Shown here one piece after another: positions 38,861-49,344 of a stretch of DNA of 64,000 bases; position 1 is the stretch's first letter, and every line of letters starts with the position of its first letter. The translations under genes and the position numbers were made by a program. The notes beneath the pieces are model-generated. The model was not told the origin of the DNA and did not search any database. It saw only the letters and a list, made by a program, of their open reading frames with translations. This DNA comes from Pelomonas sp. Root1237 (GTDB lineage Bacteria; Pseudomonadota; Gammaproteobacteria; Burkholderiales; Burkholderiaceae_C): positions 84,670 through 148,669 of the forward strand of contig NZ_LMDK01000004.1 of the NCBI RefSeq assembly GCF_001425055.1. The letters are read 5' to 3'.

Positions 38861-41800
38861 ACCTGTCGCGCGTCTTCATCGAGCGCCCCATCGGCACGGC
38901 GCTGATCACTTGCGGCCTGGCGCTGGCGGGCGCCATCGCCTATCTGCTGCTGCCGATTGCGCCGCTGCCCCAGGTCGAGTTCCCGACCATCTCGGTCAGC
39001 GCCTCCCTGCCCGGTGCCAGCCCCGACACGATGGCCGCCACCGTGGCCACGCCGCTGGAGCGGACGCTCGGCAGCATCGCCGGCGTCACCGAGATCACCT
39101 CGTCATCGTCGCTGGGCAGCAGCCGCGTCACGCTGCAGTTCGACCTCAGCCGCGACATCGACAGCGCCGCCCGCGACGTGCAGGCCGGCATCAACGCCTC
39201 GCGCGCGCTGCTGCCCACGGGCATGCCGAGCAACCCGAGCTACCGCAAGGTCAACCCGGCCGACGCGCCCATCATGATCGTCGCGCTGACGTCGGACACG
39301 CTGACGCGCGGCCAGATGTACGACGCCGCCTCCACCGTGCTGGCGCAGCGGCTGTCGCAGGTCGATGGCGTCGGCCAGGTCAGCGTGGGCGGCGGCGCGC
39401 TGCCGGCCGTGCGCATCGAGCTGGACCCGAACAAGCTGTCCGCCCAGGGCATCTCGCTGGATCAGGTCAGGGCGGCCGTTGTCGCCACCAATGCCAACCG
39501 GCCCAAGGGGCAACTGGAGAGCGGCGACCGCACCTGGCAGATCATCGCCAACGACCAGGCCCGCCTCGCCAGCGACTACGCACCCCTGGTGCTGAGCTAC
39601 AAGAACGGCGCCGCCGTGCAGCTGCGCGACGTGGCCTCCATCGAGGACAGCGTGCAGGACCTGCGCAACGACGGCCTGGCCAATGGCCGCTCGGCCGTGC
39701 TGCTGATCCTGAACAAGGCACCCAGCGCCAACATCATCAAGACGGTGGACACCGTGCGGGCTCTGCTGCCGCAGTTGCGCGCCTCCATCTCGCCGGCCAT
39801 CAATGTCGACGTCGTCATGGACCGCACGTCCACCATCCGCGGCAGCATCAAGGAGGTGCAGCGCACGCTGGCCATCTCTTTCGGCCTGGTCATCGTCGTC
39901 GTCTTCATCTTCCTGCGGCGCTTCCGTGCCGCCCTGCTGCCGGCGGTGGCCGTGCCGGTGTCGCTGGCCGGCACCTGCGGCTTCATGTATCTGCTGGGCT
40001 ACAGCATCGACAACCTGTCGCTGATGGCGATGACGGTGGCGACGGGCTTCGTCGTCGACGACGCCATCGTCGTGCTCGAGAACATCTCGCGCCACATCGA
40101 GCGCGGCGTGCCGCCCCGCGAGGCGGCGCTGAAAGGCGCGCGCGAGATCGGCTTCACCGTCGTTTCCATCTCGCTGAGCCTGATTGCCGTCTTCATCCCC
40201 ATCCTGGCCATGGGTGGCATCGTCGGGCGGCTGTTCCGCGAGTTCGCCGTCGTGCTGTCGGTGGCCATCCTGGTGTCCATGGTCGTGTCGCTGACCACCA
40301 CGCCCATGATGGCCGCGACCTTGCTCAAGCCCCATGGCGAGGCGAAGAAGGCCGGCCGCGTCGGCCAATTTCTCGGACGCCTGCAACGCGCATTGATGCG
40401 CGGCTACCGCCGCAGTCTGCGCTGGACGCTGCGCCACCAGCCCGTCGCGCTGCTGGTGCTGGCCGGCGTCGTCGCGCTGAACGTGCATCTCTACATGACC
40501 ATCCCCAAGGGCTTCTTCCCGCAGCAGGACACCGGCCTGATGACTGGCGGCGTACAGGCCGACCAGGCCTCCTCCTTCCAATCCATGCAGCTCAAGCTGC
40601 GCACCTTCCATGACATCGTGCGCGCCGACCCTGCCGTGGCCAACGTCACCGGTTTCACCGGCGGCGGCCAGCGCAACAGCGCCAACATGTTCATCAGCCT
40701 GAAGCCCCAGGCCGAGCGTGAGGAGAGCATCGACGCCGTCATCAACCGGCTGCGCGGCAAGCTGGCCAAGGTGCCCGGCGCCAATCTCTTCATGGCGCCC
40801 GTGCAGGACATCCGCATCGGCGGCCGTCAGGCCAATGCCTCGCTGCAGTACACGCTGCAGTCGGACAGCCTGGAAGACCTGCGCACCTGGGAGCCGCGCA
40901 TCCGCCGCGCGCTGACCGAGGTGCCGGAGATCACCGACGTCAACACCGACCAGCAAGACAAGGGCACGCAGACGTCCCTCGTCGTCGACCGTGACGCGCT
41001 GGCACGGCTCGGCATCACGATGGGCGCCTTCGACAGCACGCTGAACAACGCCTTCGGCCAGCGCCAGGTCGGCGTCATCTACAACCCGCTGAACCAGTAC
41101 CGCGTCGTCATGGAGCTGGCACCCGTCTGGCTGCAAAGCCCGCAGACCCTGGACCGGCTGATGCTGACCAGCAGCGCGGGCCAGCAGGTGCCGCTATCTG
41201 CGGTGGCGCGCGTCGAGACGACCAACACTCCGCTGTCAGTCAACCACCAGAGCGGCACGCCGGCCAGCACCATCAGCTTCAACCTGGCCGAGGGCGTGTC
41301 GATGTCGGATGCGGTCGTCGCCATCAATGACGCCGTGGCCGGCAGCGGCGCGCCGGTGTCGGTGCGCGGCAGCTTCCAGGGCACGGCCCAGGCCTTCCAG
41401 GCGTCCCTCAAGTCCCAGCCCCTGCTCATCCTCGCGGCCATCGTGACCATCTACCTGGTGCTGGGCATGCTCTACGAGAGCCTCATCCACCCGATCACCA
41501 TCCTGTCGACGCTGCCCTCGGCGGGCGTCGGCGCGCTGCTGGCGCTGATGGCTTTCAAGACCGACTTCACCATCATTGCGCTGATCGGCGTCATCCTGCT
41601 GATCGGCATCGTCAAGAAGAACGCCATCATGATGCTGGACTTCGCCATCTCGGCCCAGCATGCCGCCGATGAGCGCGGCAGCCGGCTGTCGCCGGGTGCC
41701 GCCATCTACCGCGCGGCCCTGCTGCGGCTGCGCCCTATCCTGATGACGACGGTGGCCGCCGTCTTCGGTGCCGTGCCGTTGGCCCTGGGCCATGGCGAGG

Positions 41801-41964
41801 GCGCCGAGCTGCGCGTGCCGCTGGGCATCTCCATCGTCGGCGGCCTGCTGCTGAGCCAGCTGCTGACCCTCTACACCACGCCCGTCGTGTTCTGCTGCAT
41901 GGACAGGCTGAGCCGCAAGAAGCGCGCGCCTGCTCGTGCAGCTGTCATCCAGACCGCGACCTAA
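38857..41964 (+). CDS. mdtC: RND multidrug efflux pump subunit (MdtC-like)
   Basis: A 1035-residue pump homologous to the preceding one: [40 protein letters not shown], the proton-relay helix [18 protein letters not shown], and [19 protein letters not shown]. The start is a GTG at 38857 overlapping the mdtB stop. It presumably assembles with MdtB. The paired pump genes, rather than one, identify this as an MdtABC-type system. The outer-membrane channel gene follows after three bases. Confidence 0.94.
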   Translation: MNLSRVFIERPIGTALITCGLALAGAIAYLLLPIAPLPQVEFPTISVSASLPGASPDTMAATVATPLERTLGSIAGVTEITSSSSLGSSRVTLQFDLSRDIDSAARDVQAGINASRALLPTGMPSNPSYRKVNPADAPIMIVALTSDTLTRGQMYDAASTVLAQRLSQVDGVGQVSVGGGALPAVRIELDPNKLSAQGISLDQVRAAVVATNANRPKGQLESGDRTWQIIANDQARLASDYAPLVLSYKNGAAVQLRDVASIEDSVQDLRNDGLANGRSAVLLILNKAPSANIIKTVDTVRALLPQLRASISPAINVDVVMDRTSTIRGSIKEVQRTLAISFGLVIVVVFIFLRRFRAALLPAVAVPVSLAGTCGFMYLLGYSIDNLSLMAMTVATGFVVDDAIVVLENISRHIERGVPPREAALKGAREIGFTVVSISLSLIAVFIPILAMGGIVGRLFREFAVVLSVAILVSMVVSLTTTPMMAATLLKPHGEAKKAGRVGQFLGRLQRALMRGYRRSLRWTLRHQPVALLVLAGVVALNVHLYMTIPKGFFPQQDTGLMTGGVQADQASSFQSMQLKLRTFHDIVRADPAVANVTGFTGGGQRNSANMFISLKPQAEREESIDAVINRLRGKLAKVPGANLFMAPVQDIRIGGRQANASLQYTLQSDSLEDLRTWEPRIRRALTEVPEITDVNTDQQDKGTQTSLVVDRDALARLGITMGAFDSTLNNAFGQRQVGVIYNPLNQYRVVMELAPVWLQSPQTLDRLMLTSSAGQQVPLSAVARVETTNTPLSVNHQSGTPASTISFNLAEGVSMSDAVVAINDAVAGSGAPVSVRGSFQGTAQAFQASLKSQPLLILAAIVTIYLVLGMLYESLIHPITILSTLPSAGVGALLALMAFKTDFTIIALIGVILLIGIVKKNAIMMLDFAISAQHAADERGSRLSPGAAIYRAALLRLRPILMTTVAAVFGAVPLALGHGEGAELRVPLGISIVGGLLLSQLLTLYTTPVVFCCMDRLSRKKRAPARAAVIQTAT

Positions 41965-41967
41965 GCC

Positions 41968-43359
41968 ATGCTGAAGACTGCCCTTGCTCCCTTGACCGTC
42001 GCGCTGCTGCTTGCCGGCTGCGCCGTGACCTCGCAGCACCCGCCTGCTGAAGCCCCGCCGCCCGAGCACTTCACGGGCTCGACCGAATGGCGGCGCGTGG
42101 CGCCCGAGGTCGCCGTGCCCGAGGCCTGGTGGACGATGTTCAAGGATCCGGTGCTGGACAGCCTGCAAGCCGACCTTGTTGTCGGCAACCAGAACCTTGC
42201 CGCGGCCCTGGCCCAGGTTGCATCGGCCCGCGCGGTGCTTGCAGCCAGCCGCTCGGCCATTTTCCCCACGTTGTCCGTTGGCGCGGGCAGCACCCGATCC
42301 GCCACGGCCGAGAACGGCAACGGCCAGCGCACCGTGTCGACCAACAACTCGCTGACGGCCAACGCGGCCTGGGAGATCGATCTCTGGGGGCGCCTCGCCG
42401 AAGGCGTCAAGGCCGCCGGCGCGAACTACCAGGCCAGCCAAGCCGATCTGGCCGCGCTGCGCCTGTCGGCGCAGGCGACGCTGACGCAAAGCTATTTCGC
42501 GTTGCGCACCGCCGAGGCGCAGCAGGCGCTGCTGGAGCGCACCGTGACCGCCAACCAGCGCGCGCTGGAGTTGACCGAGGCCCGCTATGCCGGCGGCGTC
42601 GTCGCGCAGACCGATGTGCTGCAGGCTCGCACCCAGCTGCGCAGCGTGCAGTCGCAGCTCAGCGACATGCGCACCGAGCGCGCGCAACTTGAGCACGCCA
42701 TCGCCACCCAGGTCGGCAAGCTGCCGGGGCAGTTCCAGCTGCTGCCCAGCTCTCACCTGCCCGAGCTGCCGCCGGTACCCGACCTGGTGCCGTCGACGAT
42801 GCTGGCCCAGCGCCCCGACATCGCCGCCGCGCGCGCCCGCCAGACGGCGGCGTATGCGCAGATCGGCATCGCCGATGCGGCCTTCTTCCCCGCAATCGAC
42901 CTGTCGGCCAGCGCCGGCTACCGCGGCTCGTCCTGGTCCAACCTGATCTCGGCGCCCAACCTGTTGTGGAGCATCGGTGCGGCCGTGGCGCAGCCGATCT
43001 TTGACGGCGGCCAACGCAAGCTGGCTTCAGCCCAAGCTCGCGCCTCGGCCGATGCCGCTACCGCCAACTACCGCCAGGCGGTGCTGACGGCGTTCCAGGA
43101 GGTCGAGGACAACCTCGTGCAGTTCGCCGAATCCGGCGCCGCGCTGGCCCTGCAGCGTGACGCTTTCGAGGCCGCCCAGCGAAACCTCGACATCGTGCTG
43201 GCCCAGTACCGCGCCGGCACGGTCAGCTTCCTGAACGTCAGTGCGGCGCAGAGTTCGCTGCTATCGGCTGAAGCCAACCTGCTGTCTGCCCGCAACCGCC
43301 AGCTGGTGGCGGCCAATCTGCTGCTGAAGAACCTGGGTGGCCGGCTGCCGGCGCAATGA
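41968..43359 (+). CDS. Outer-membrane efflux lipoprotein (OprM/NodT family)
   Basis: A 463-residue TolC-like channel. The N-terminal lipobox LLLAGC shows it is a lipoprotein acylated at Cys18. The duplicated coiled-coil halves are recognisable: WEIDLWGRLAEGVKAAGANYQASQADL and later PIFDGGQRKLASAQARASADAA. The SYFALRTAEAQQALLERTV helix is also typical. It completes the tripartite pump with the three preceding genes. A strong terminator follows its stop. Confidence 0.94.
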   Translation: MLKTALAPLTVALLLAGCAVTSQHPPAEAPPPEHFTGSTEWRRVAPEVAVPEAWWTMFKDPVLDSLQADLVVGNQNLAAALAQVASARAVLAASRSAIFPTLSVGAGSTRSATAENGNGQRTVSTNNSLTANAAWEIDLWGRLAEGVKAAGANYQASQADLAALRLSAQATLTQSYFALRTAEAQQALLERTVTANQRALELTEARYAGGVVAQTDVLQARTQLRSVQSQLSDMRTERAQLEHAIATQVGKLPGQFQLLPSSHLPELPPVPDLVPSTMLAQRPDIAAARARQTAAYAQIGIADAAFFPAIDLSASAGYRGSSWSNLISAPNLLWSIGAAVAQPIFDGGQRKLASAQARASADAATANYRQAVLTAFQEVEDNLVQFAESGAALALQRDAFEAAQRNLDIVLAQYRAGTVSFLNVSAAQSSLLSAEANLLSARNRQLVAANLLLKNLGGRLPAQ

Positions 43360-43386
43360 AAAAGGGCTCCTTGCGGAGCCCCTCGT
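43357..43386. terminator. Bidirectional intrinsic terminator between OMF gene and rplY
   Basis: GGGCTCC-TTGC-GGAGCCC (43364-43370 / 43375-43381) is preceded by AAAAA on the plus strand, giving a T run on the minus strand. It ends the rplY message strongly, and the efflux operon on the plus strand (followed by CTCGTCTTT) less strongly. Confidence 0.85.
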
Positions 43387-43410
43387 CTTTGGCTTGAAGC
43401 CTCGAAGAAA

Positions 43411-44031
43411 TTACTTCTTCTTCTTCTTCTTGCCGTCGTCGACCACCGGAGCGGCGGCAACGATGACTTCTTCAGCAACCGGCGCGATCGGCGTCGCGAT
43501 GACGGGGTTCGGCTTGCCGTGCGTCACGACCTTGATGCCTTCCGGCAGCTTGATGTCGTTGACGTGCAGCGAGTGACCCTGGGTCAAGCCAGACAGGTCC
43601 ACCTCGATGAACTCGGGCAGTTGCTTGGCCAGGCAGGTGATCAGCAGTTCGGTCACAACGTGGTTGACCGTGCAGTGGTCGGTCTTGACGGCCGGCGACG
43701 TGTCTTCACCGATGAAGTGCAGCGGCACCTTCTTCGTGATCTTGGTCGTGGCGTCCACGCGTTGGAAGTCGCAGTGCAGGACTTGCGGCTTGTACGGGTG
43801 CATCTGGAAATCGCGCAGCAGCACTTGCGTGGTGGCGCCAGCCAGTTCCATGTCCAGCAGCGAGCTGTGGAAGGCTTCCTTCTTGAGGGCGTGGAACAGC
43901 GCGTTGTGATCGAGTTCGATCATGACGGGCTCACCAGCGCCAAAAACGATACCGGGCACTTTGCCGGCCACGCGCAGGCGGCGGCTCGCTCCGGTCCCCT
44001 GCAATTTGCGCTCAAAAGCGACGAACTTCAT
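43411..44031 (-). CDS. rplY: 50S ribosomal protein L25/CTC
   Basis: A 206-residue CTC-type L25, with an N-terminal 5S rRNA-binding domain ([52 protein letters not shown]) and a C-terminal TL5-like domain ([37 protein letters not shown]). It ends in a run of six lysines. The ATG at 44031 follows GGAGAAAACC. It pairs with prs upstream, as in most betaproteobacteria, and has its own terminator. Confidence 0.95.
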   Translation of the reverse strand: MKFVAFERKLQGTGASRRLRVAGKVPGIVFGAGEPVMIELDHNALFHALKKEAFHSSLLDMELAGATTQVLLRDFQMHPYKPQVLHCDFQRVDATTKITKKVPLHFIGEDTSPAVKTDHCTVNHVVTELLITCLAKQLPEFIEVDLSGLTQGHSLHVNDIKLPEGIKVVTHGKPNPVIATPIAPVAEEVIVAAAPVVDDGKKKKKK

Positions 44032-44112
44032 GGTTTTCTCCAAAAAGAGAAACGGCACCCGCGACCAGGCGCCGTTGGGAATGCGGCCTTGCGACCGCGG
44101 CGAAATCCCCGA

Positions 44113-45075
44113 TCAGAAGTTGTTGTTCTGCTCGGAGAAGAGACTGGTGACCGACTCGCCGTCGGAAATACGGCGGATGGTCTCGGCGAACAGGAAGGCC
44201 ACCGACAGCTGGCGGATCTTCTTGCAGGCCTTGGCCGCGTCGGTCAGCGGAATGGTGTTGGTGATGACGACTTCGTCCAGCTGCGAGCTGGCGATGCGCT
44301 CGATGGCCGGGCCCGACAGGATGGGGTGGGTGCAATAGGCGAACACGCTCTTGGCGCCACGCGCCTTCAGCACATCGGCCGCCTTCACGAGGGTGCCGGC
44401 GGTGTCGATCATGTCATCCATGATCACGCAGTTGCGGCCGTCGATCTCGCCGATGACGTGCATCACTTCGGACACGTTGGCGGTGGGGCGGCGCTTGTCG
44501 ATGATGGCCAGGTCGCAGCCGAGCTGTTTGGCCAGGGCGCGGGCACGCACCACGCCGCCGACGTCCGGCGACACGACGACGAGGTCGCTGTAGTTGCGGC
44601 TCTTCAGGTCCGACAGCAGGACGGGCGACGCGTAGATGTTGTCGACCGGGATGTCAAAGAAGCCCTGGATCTGGTCGGCGTGCAGGTCCATGGTCAGCAC
44701 GCGCTCGACGCCGACGGTTTCCAGCAGGTTGGCGACGACCTTGGCCGAGATCGGCACGCGGGTGGAGCGCGGGCGGCGGTCCTGGCGGGCGTAGCCGTAG
44801 TAGGGGATGACGGCGGTGATGCGGCGGGCACTGGAGCGCTTGAGCGCGTCCGCCATGATCAGCAGCTCCATCAGGTTCTCGTTCGTCGGCGCGCAGGTGG
44901 GCTGGATGACGAAGACGTCGCGGGCGCGCACGTTCTGCTGGATCTCGACGGCGACTTCGCCGTCCGAGAAACGCCCGACGACGGCCTTGCCCAGCTCGAG
45001 ACCGAGATGGGTGGCCATTTCCTGAGAGAGGACCGGGTTCGCGTTGCCGGTGAAGAGAACCGTGTTGAGCAGCAC
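44113..45075 (-). CDS. prs: Ribose-phosphate pyrophosphokinase (Prs)
   Basis: A 320-residue enzyme making PRPP, the substrate of HisG and of nucleotide synthesis. It has [38 protein letters not shown], the catalytic [12 protein letters not shown] segment, [18 protein letters not shown], and the PRPP loop [17 protein letters not shown]. The start is a GTG at 45075 with AAGGA upstream; no ATG fits better. tRNA-Gln lies about 64 bases upstream, and rplY follows. Confidence 0.96.
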   Translation of the reverse strand: MLLNTVLFTGNANPVLSQEMATHLGLELGKAVVGRFSDGEVAVEIQQNVRARDVFVIQPTCAPTNENLMELLIMADALKRSSARRITAVIPYYGYARQDRRPRSTRVPISAKVVANLLETVGVERVLTMDLHADQIQGFFDIPVDNIYASPVLLSDLKSRNYSDLVVVSPDVGGVVRARALAKQLGCDLAIIDKRRPTANVSEVMHVIGEIDGRNCVIMDDMIDTAGTLVKAADVLKARGAKSVFAYCTHPILSGPAIERIASSQLDEVVITNTIPLTDAAKACKKIRQLSVAFLFAETIRRISDGESVTSLFSEQNNNF

Positions 45076-45139
45076 TGGGCTTCCTTGAGTCAGTGGCCCG
45101 CTGAATGCGCAGCCGGTTCAGCGAAGTACGGAAAACATT

Positions 45140-45216
45140 TGGCAGGGGAGGAAGGACTCGAACCCTCGCATGTCGGAATCAAAATCCGATGCCTTGACCA
45201 ACTTGGCGACTCCCCT
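45140..45216 (-). tRNA. tRNA-Gln (UUG anticodon)
   Basis: On the minus strand the sequence folds into a cloverleaf: acceptor AGGGGAG pairing with CTCCCCT, anticodon loop TTTTGAT with anticodon TTG, T-loop GGTTCGAGTCC, and an encoded CCA end (45140-45142). It lies between ispE and prs, its usual betaproteobacterial position. Confidence 0.95.
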
Positions 45217-45257
45217 ACACAGGACCCGGCCGAGCGGCCGAACCCTATAAACCTTTG

Positions 45258-46151
45258 TCAGCCGGCCCAGCCCGCGAGCGGGTGTTGAGCCAGGCTGTGG
45301 CAGATTCGACCGGTCCACTCCGCAGGTCTGGCCCGCAGTAATGTCGCCAGGGACTGGTCGTCATTGCCATCTTTTCCATTCCCGGCGAGTACTGAAAACA
45401 CTGCAGCGCCTGAGCCCGTCATTCGGGCGTTGCCGAATTGCTTCGACATGCACGCTACCGCGTCTTGCACTTCACTGCTGATACTTTCGGCGGCGGGCTG
45501 GAGATCGTTGTGACCAAAGCCATTCACCAAGTTTTCTGCAGTTCCAGCCAGGGCGGGAAAGCCCGCGACTATAGCCAGGTTTTCAGACCTTGCCAAGAGT
45601 TGGCTTGAAAAGATGTCCTTGGTTGCCAGCCCGGCCGGGCCCTTGAGCACGGCGAAGCGCTGCTCGGGCAAGGTCAGTGGATGCAGGATTTCGCCGATGC
45701 CTTCGACGAAGGCCGGGCCGCCGCCGAGGAAGAAGGGCAGGTCGGCGCCGAGCTTCAGGCCGAGCGCTATCAGGCGGTCCAGCGGCAGGCGCAGATCCCA
45801 GAGCCGGTTCAGCGCCAGCAGCGTCGTCGCCGCATCCGACGAGCCGCCGCCCATGCCGGCACCGGCAGGCAGCCGCTTTTCGAGATGGATGTCGGCGCCG
45901 AGCGTGCAGCCAGTCTCGGTTTGCAGCAGGCGAGCGGCACGCAGGCAGAGGTCATCGGCGGGCAGATCGCCTGCGAGCACATCATGGCGACGCAGCTGCC
46001 CGTCTGCGCGAGTCTCCACATGCAGCGTGTCCGCCCAATCGATCAGCACAAAGACTGACTGCAGCAGGTGGTAGCCATCAGGCCGCTTGCCGATCACATG
46101 CAGAAAGAGGTTGAGCTTGGCGGGCGCGGCCAGGTCGTACAGCGCCTTCAT
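45258..46151 (-). CDS. ispE: 4-diphosphocytidyl-2-C-methyl-D-erythritol kinase (IspE)
   Basis: A 297-residue GHMP kinase of the MEP isoprenoid pathway. It begins YDLAAPAKLNLFLHVIGKRPDGYHLLQSVF, with the ATP-binding loop LPAGAGMGGGSSDAATTLLAL and LGADLPFFLGGGPAFVEGIGE, and the C-terminal MTGSGAAVFSVL motif. It overlaps lolB by four bases. Downstream is tRNA-Gln. Confidence 0.96.
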   Translation of the reverse strand: MKALYDLAAPAKLNLFLHVIGKRPDGYHLLQSVFVLIDWADTLHVETRADGQLRRHDVLAGDLPADDLCLRAARLLQTETGCTLGADIHLEKRLPAGAGMGGGSSDAATTLLALNRLWDLRLPLDRLIALGLKLGADLPFFLGGGPAFVEGIGEILHPLTLPEQRFAVLKGPAGLATKDIFSSQLLARSENLAIVAGFPALAGTAENLVNGFGHNDLQPAAESISSEVQDAVACMSKQFGNARMTGSGAAVFSVLAGNGKDGNDDQSLATLLRARPAEWTGRICHSLAQHPLAGWAG

Positions 46152-46660
46152 TCGCCGCTGTCCAGCCGGGCGCGCAGCGTGACGGTGGGTTCGGCCAGGC
46201 GCGTGGCGACGAGGGCGGGCAGCTTGGGTTCGATGCGCCAGCCCAGTTGCTCGAAGCCGCTCGTCGTCTTGAGGTGTGGCGCGGCGGGCCAGGGTCGGGC
46301 TTGCAGCCAGTCGAACAGCGCAGCAACCGGCACCGGCTCGCCGAGCAGCTCGCGGGTCAATGCGTCGAGGTCGTCGAAGCGGCGCTCGTCGCCGGGCGTC
46401 TGCAGCGTGACGCGGCCGGGCTGCCAGTTCGCGCGGGCTACCAGGGCGCCGAGCGGCGATGTCAGCTCCAGCCGCCCAGCCTGCGGGCCGCCGAACAGTT
46501 CGAAGCTGGCCGCACCGCCGGTGCCACGGTTGTGCGCATCGCCAGCCACCGTCACGCTGATGCGGCCACTGAGCCGGGACTCCTGGCCAGCGGGCGGCGC
46601 CTGAGGCAGCTGCGCGCAGCCGGCGACGGCGAGCGCGAGGAGCAGGGCGGCCAGCCTCAT
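46148..46660 (-). CDS. lolB: Outer-membrane lipoprotein LolB
   Basis: A 170-residue lipoprotein with the lipobox LAVAGC (Cys15). The following domain has the LolB-type pattern RLSGRISVTVAGDA, GGAASFELFGGPQAGRLELTSPLG, LDALTRELLGEPVPVAALFDWLQARPW and GWRIEP. It accepts lipoproteins from LolA and inserts them in the outer membrane. It overlaps the TPR gene upstream and ispE downstream, the common arrangement. It is shorter than the enterobacterial protein. Confidence 0.9.
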   Translation of the reverse strand: MRLAALLLALAVAGCAQLPQAPPAGQESRLSGRISVTVAGDAHNRGTGGAASFELFGGPQAGRLELTSPLGALVARANWQPGRVTLQTPGDERRFDDLDALTRELLGEPVPVAALFDWLQARPWPAAPHLKTTSGFEQLGWRIEPKLPALVATRLAEPTVTLRARLDSGE

Positions 46661-48402
46661 CGCGGCTTGACCTTCAGCCGGTCCAGTGCCTCGCGCAGGG
46701 CCTCGTTGCCAGGTTCGCGCTGGGCGGCCTCTGCAAAGACGCGGCGGGCTTCATCCTGGGCGCCGCTGGCCCACAGCACCTCGCCAAGATGGGCGGCGAT
46801 CTCGGCGTCGGGGCGGGCGGTATGGGCCTGGCGCAGCAGCTTGGCGGCCTCGGGCAGGTTGCCCAGGCGGAATTCGACCCAGCCCAGGCTGTCGACGATG
46901 AAGGGCTCGCCCGGCGCCAGCTTCAGCGCCTGTTCGATGAGCTCCTTGGCCTCGGGCAGGCGCAGATTGCGCTCGGCCAGCGAATAGCCCAGGGCGTTGT
47001 AGGCGTGGTGATAGTCGGGTTTGATCTCGATGACCCGGCGCAAGAGGCTCTCCATTTCATCGAAGCGGCCCGCCTTCTCGGTCATCATGGCCTGTTCGTA
47101 GACGAGGTCGGCGTCGGCGGGAAAGCGGGTCGTGGCAGTCTTGAGGACGGCCAGTGAGGCCGTGTAGTCGCGCTGCTCGCGCATCAGCTGGGCCTCGGCA
47201 AGCAGCGCGGCGCGGGCGTCGGCATCGCTGGCATCGGTCGCCGGTTGCAGCAGCTTGCGGGCCTCAGGCAGCTTCCCTTGTCGAGCCAGCAGGCTGGCGC
47301 GGCGGTAGCGCAGTTCCAGTCCGTTGCCGTCCACCTTTTGCAGTGCCGCCTCGGCGGCCTTGAGGTCGCCGCGCTGCTCGGCCGCCTGGGACAGCATCAG
47401 CCAGGCCTGCTGGCGGCCCTCGGCGCGGGCCTTGATCTCGGCATCGGTGCCCGAGGCCGGCGTGTCCAGCCTCTTCAGGGCTTCGCGCAGGGCGGCCTCA
47501 GCGGCGGCGGCATGCTTGAGCTCCAGCTCGGTGGCGCCCAGGGCCAGCCAGGGGGCGGGGTTGTCGGGTGTCGCCTCGGTCAGCAGGCGGAACTCGCGCG
47601 CGGCATCGGCCGGGCGCTGGGCCAGGATCAAGGCGCGGGCATAGGCCTGGCGCAGCGCATGCTGATCAGGCGTCTGCTGCAGCCTGGCGGTGATCAGCCC
47701 TTCGGCCTGAGGCTCCGTGGGCATCAGGTCGACGGCCAGTTGCATCGCGTCATCGTTGTCGGGCACGAGCTGGTTGAGTTCGCGGGTCAGTCCAAGTGCT
47801 CGCCCGTTCTCGCCGGCATTGATGGACAGGCGGGCCTCGGTGTACAGGGCGGCGGGCTTGAGCGGGCCGGCCTGGGCCTGCAGCACCGGGCGCAGGGCCA
47901 TGAGCACGGCCTTGGGATCGGGCGAGCGCTGAAACAGGCGGGGCAGCGCGAGGATGAGCCCGGGGCGCTGCGGAGCGGGCGCAACGCGCAGCAAGCTCGC
48001 CAGCGGCGTGGGTACTTCGGCGGGCTTGTTCATGACGGCCAGCAGCTGCACGCAGTTCTGCAGCGCCTCGGCCGAGGTTGGCACTGTCTCGGCCCAGGCG
48101 CGTGCGGCCATCAGGGCCTGGTCACCCGCACGAGCCTGCACGGCGATGTTGACGACGCGCTTGAACAGCTCCTCGTCGCCGGTGCGGCGCGCGGCGTCCA
48201 GCAGCACCTGGAAGGCGACGCCGGCCTGGCCACTCTGCAGCTCGAGCTCGCCGATCAGCAGTTGGTAGAACAGCGGCGCGTCCATGGCCGAGTTCGTCGG
48301 TGCCTCGGCGGGAGTGGCCGGCGCGACGGCATCCTGGGCGTGGGCTTGCAGGGCGGCGAACAGGGCGGCCGCGGCGATCACGCGGCGAGTGGGCAGGGGC
48401 AT
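46657..48402 (-). CDS. Tetratricopeptide-repeat protein of the lolB-ispE operon
   Basis: A 581-residue exported protein with a signal peptide ([16 protein letters not shown]), then TPR helices along nearly its whole length. The best repeats lie near the C-terminus: [60 protein letters not shown]. Such proteins precede lolB in many betaproteobacteria and are thought to serve as periplasmic scaffolds. It is divergent from mutM, with about 42 bases between the starts, so the two share a control region. Confidence 0.88.
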   Translation of the reverse strand: MPLPTRRVIAAAALFAALQAHAQDAVAPATPAEAPTNSAMDAPLFYQLLIGELELQSGQAGVAFQVLLDAARRTGDEELFKRVVNIAVQARAGDQALMAARAWAETVPTSAEALQNCVQLLAVMNKPAEVPTPLASLLRVAPAPQRPGLILALPRLFQRSPDPKAVLMALRPVLQAQAGPLKPAALYTEARLSINAGENGRALGLTRELNQLVPDNDDAMQLAVDLMPTEPQAEGLITARLQQTPDQHALRQAYARALILAQRPADAAREFRLLTEATPDNPAPWLALGATELELKHAAAAEAALREALKRLDTPASGTDAEIKARAEGRQQAWLMLSQAAEQRGDLKAAEAALQKVDGNGLELRYRRASLLARQGKLPEARKLLQPATDASDADARAALLAEAQLMREQRDYTASLAVLKTATTRFPADADLVYEQAMMTEKAGRFDEMESLLRRVIEIKPDYHHAYNALGYSLAERNLRLPEAKELIEQALKLAPGEPFIVDSLGWVEFRLGNLPEAAKLLRQAHTARPDAEIAAHLGEVLWASGAQDEARRVFAEAAQREPGNEALREALDRLKVKPR

Positions 48403-48444
48403 TCGAACTCCGACTGGACAGGGCCTGATTATGATTTCCGTCTC

Positions 48445-49344
48445 ATGCCCGAGTTACCCGAAGTCGAAGTCACGCGCCGCAGCTTTGCCGGTGCCATCCA
48501 GGGGGCCCGGGTGACCGGCCTTCGCCTGGGAAAACCCTTGCGCTGGCCACTCGGCGTCGACCCCGAAACACTGCTCGGCAGCCGCGTCGGCAGCACGCAA
48601 AGAAGGGGTAAATATTTGTGGCTGCCGCTGGAAAAAGGCGATGCCGGGCCGCCCCAAATCGCCTTGCTCCCCTCGGGGGGCGGGCTGGGCGCCGCTCAGC
48701 CCTTGGGGCCGACAAGTGCCGGGGGCTTGTTGATGCATCTGGGAATGTCGGGTTCGCTGGCCTTTCTCGACACGACACCCGCGCCCGGCGCGCATGATCA
48801 TTTCGACCTGCACACCGACCATGGCCTGCTGCGCCTGACCGACCCGCGCCGCTTCGGCGCCGTCGTCTGGGGCGCCGCACTGGATGCCGAACCTGTGGCC
48901 ACGCTGCTCGGCAGCCTGGGCCTGGAGCCCTTCGACGAGCGATTCGACGGCCTGCACCTGCATGCGGCGCTCAGCGGCCGGCGCGTGTCCATCAAGCAGG
49001 CGCTGCTGGCAGGCGACATCGTCGTCGGCGCTGGCAATATCTACGCCTGTGAGGCGCTGTTCATGGCCGGCATCGACCCGCGCCTGCCCGCCGGCAAGCT
49101 GAGCCGCCCGCGTGCCGACAAGCTCGCCGCGGCCGTGCGCACGGTGCTCGGCCAGGCGCTGGAAGCTGGTGGCACGACGCTGCGCGACTTTCGCGACGCC
49201 CATGGCGTGGCGGGCAGCTTCCAGATGCAGGCGCAGGTCTATGGCCGCGAAGGCGACGCCTGTCGGCGTTGCAGCACCGTCATCAGGCGCATCGTGCAAG
49301 GCGCACGTTCCACCTTCTTCTGCCCCCAATGCCAGAAACGATGA
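48445..49344 (+). CDS. mutM: Formamidopyrimidine-DNA glycosylase (MutM) with a 25-residue insertion
   Basis: A 299-residue base-excision enzyme removing 8-oxoguanine. It has the catalytic N-terminus [49 protein letters not shown] with [11 protein letters not shown], and the C-terminal zinc finger [10 protein letters not shown] / CPQC. It is about 25-30 residues longer than usual because of an insertion after residue 66. That insertion is flanked by direct TGCCGGG repeats and resembles GC-rich intergenic repeat DNA. Deleting it restores the normal [17 protein letters not shown] join. It may still be functional, since the insertion falls in a strand-connecting loop. Confidence 0.95.
   Translation: MPELPEVEVTRRSFAGAIQGARVTGLRLGKPLRWPLGVDPETLLGSRVGSTQRRGKYLWLPLEKGDAGPPQIALLPSGGGLGAAQPLGPTSAGGLLMHLGMSGSLAFLDTTPAPGAHDHFDLHTDHGLLRLTDPRRFGAVVWGAALDAEPVATLLGSLGLEPFDERFDGLHLHAALSGRRVSIKQALLAGDIVVGAGNIYACEALFMAGIDPRLPAGKLSRPRADKLAAAVRTVLGQALEAGGTTLRDFRDAHGVAGSFQMQAQVYGREGDACRRCSTVIRRIVQGARSTFFCPQCQKR
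48642..48723. repeat. 75-bp repeat-like insertion in mutM
   Basis: TGCCGGG occurs at 48642-48648 and 48717-48723, exactly 75 bases (25 codons) apart, like a 7-bp target duplication. The inserted DNA is hairpin-rich (CCCCTCGGGGGG, GGGCGCCGCTCAGCCC, and CGCCCC toward one end with GGGGCC toward the other). It encodes [20 protein letters not shown] and following residues, and resembles palindromic intergenic repeats of Burkholderiales. Confidence 0.75.
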
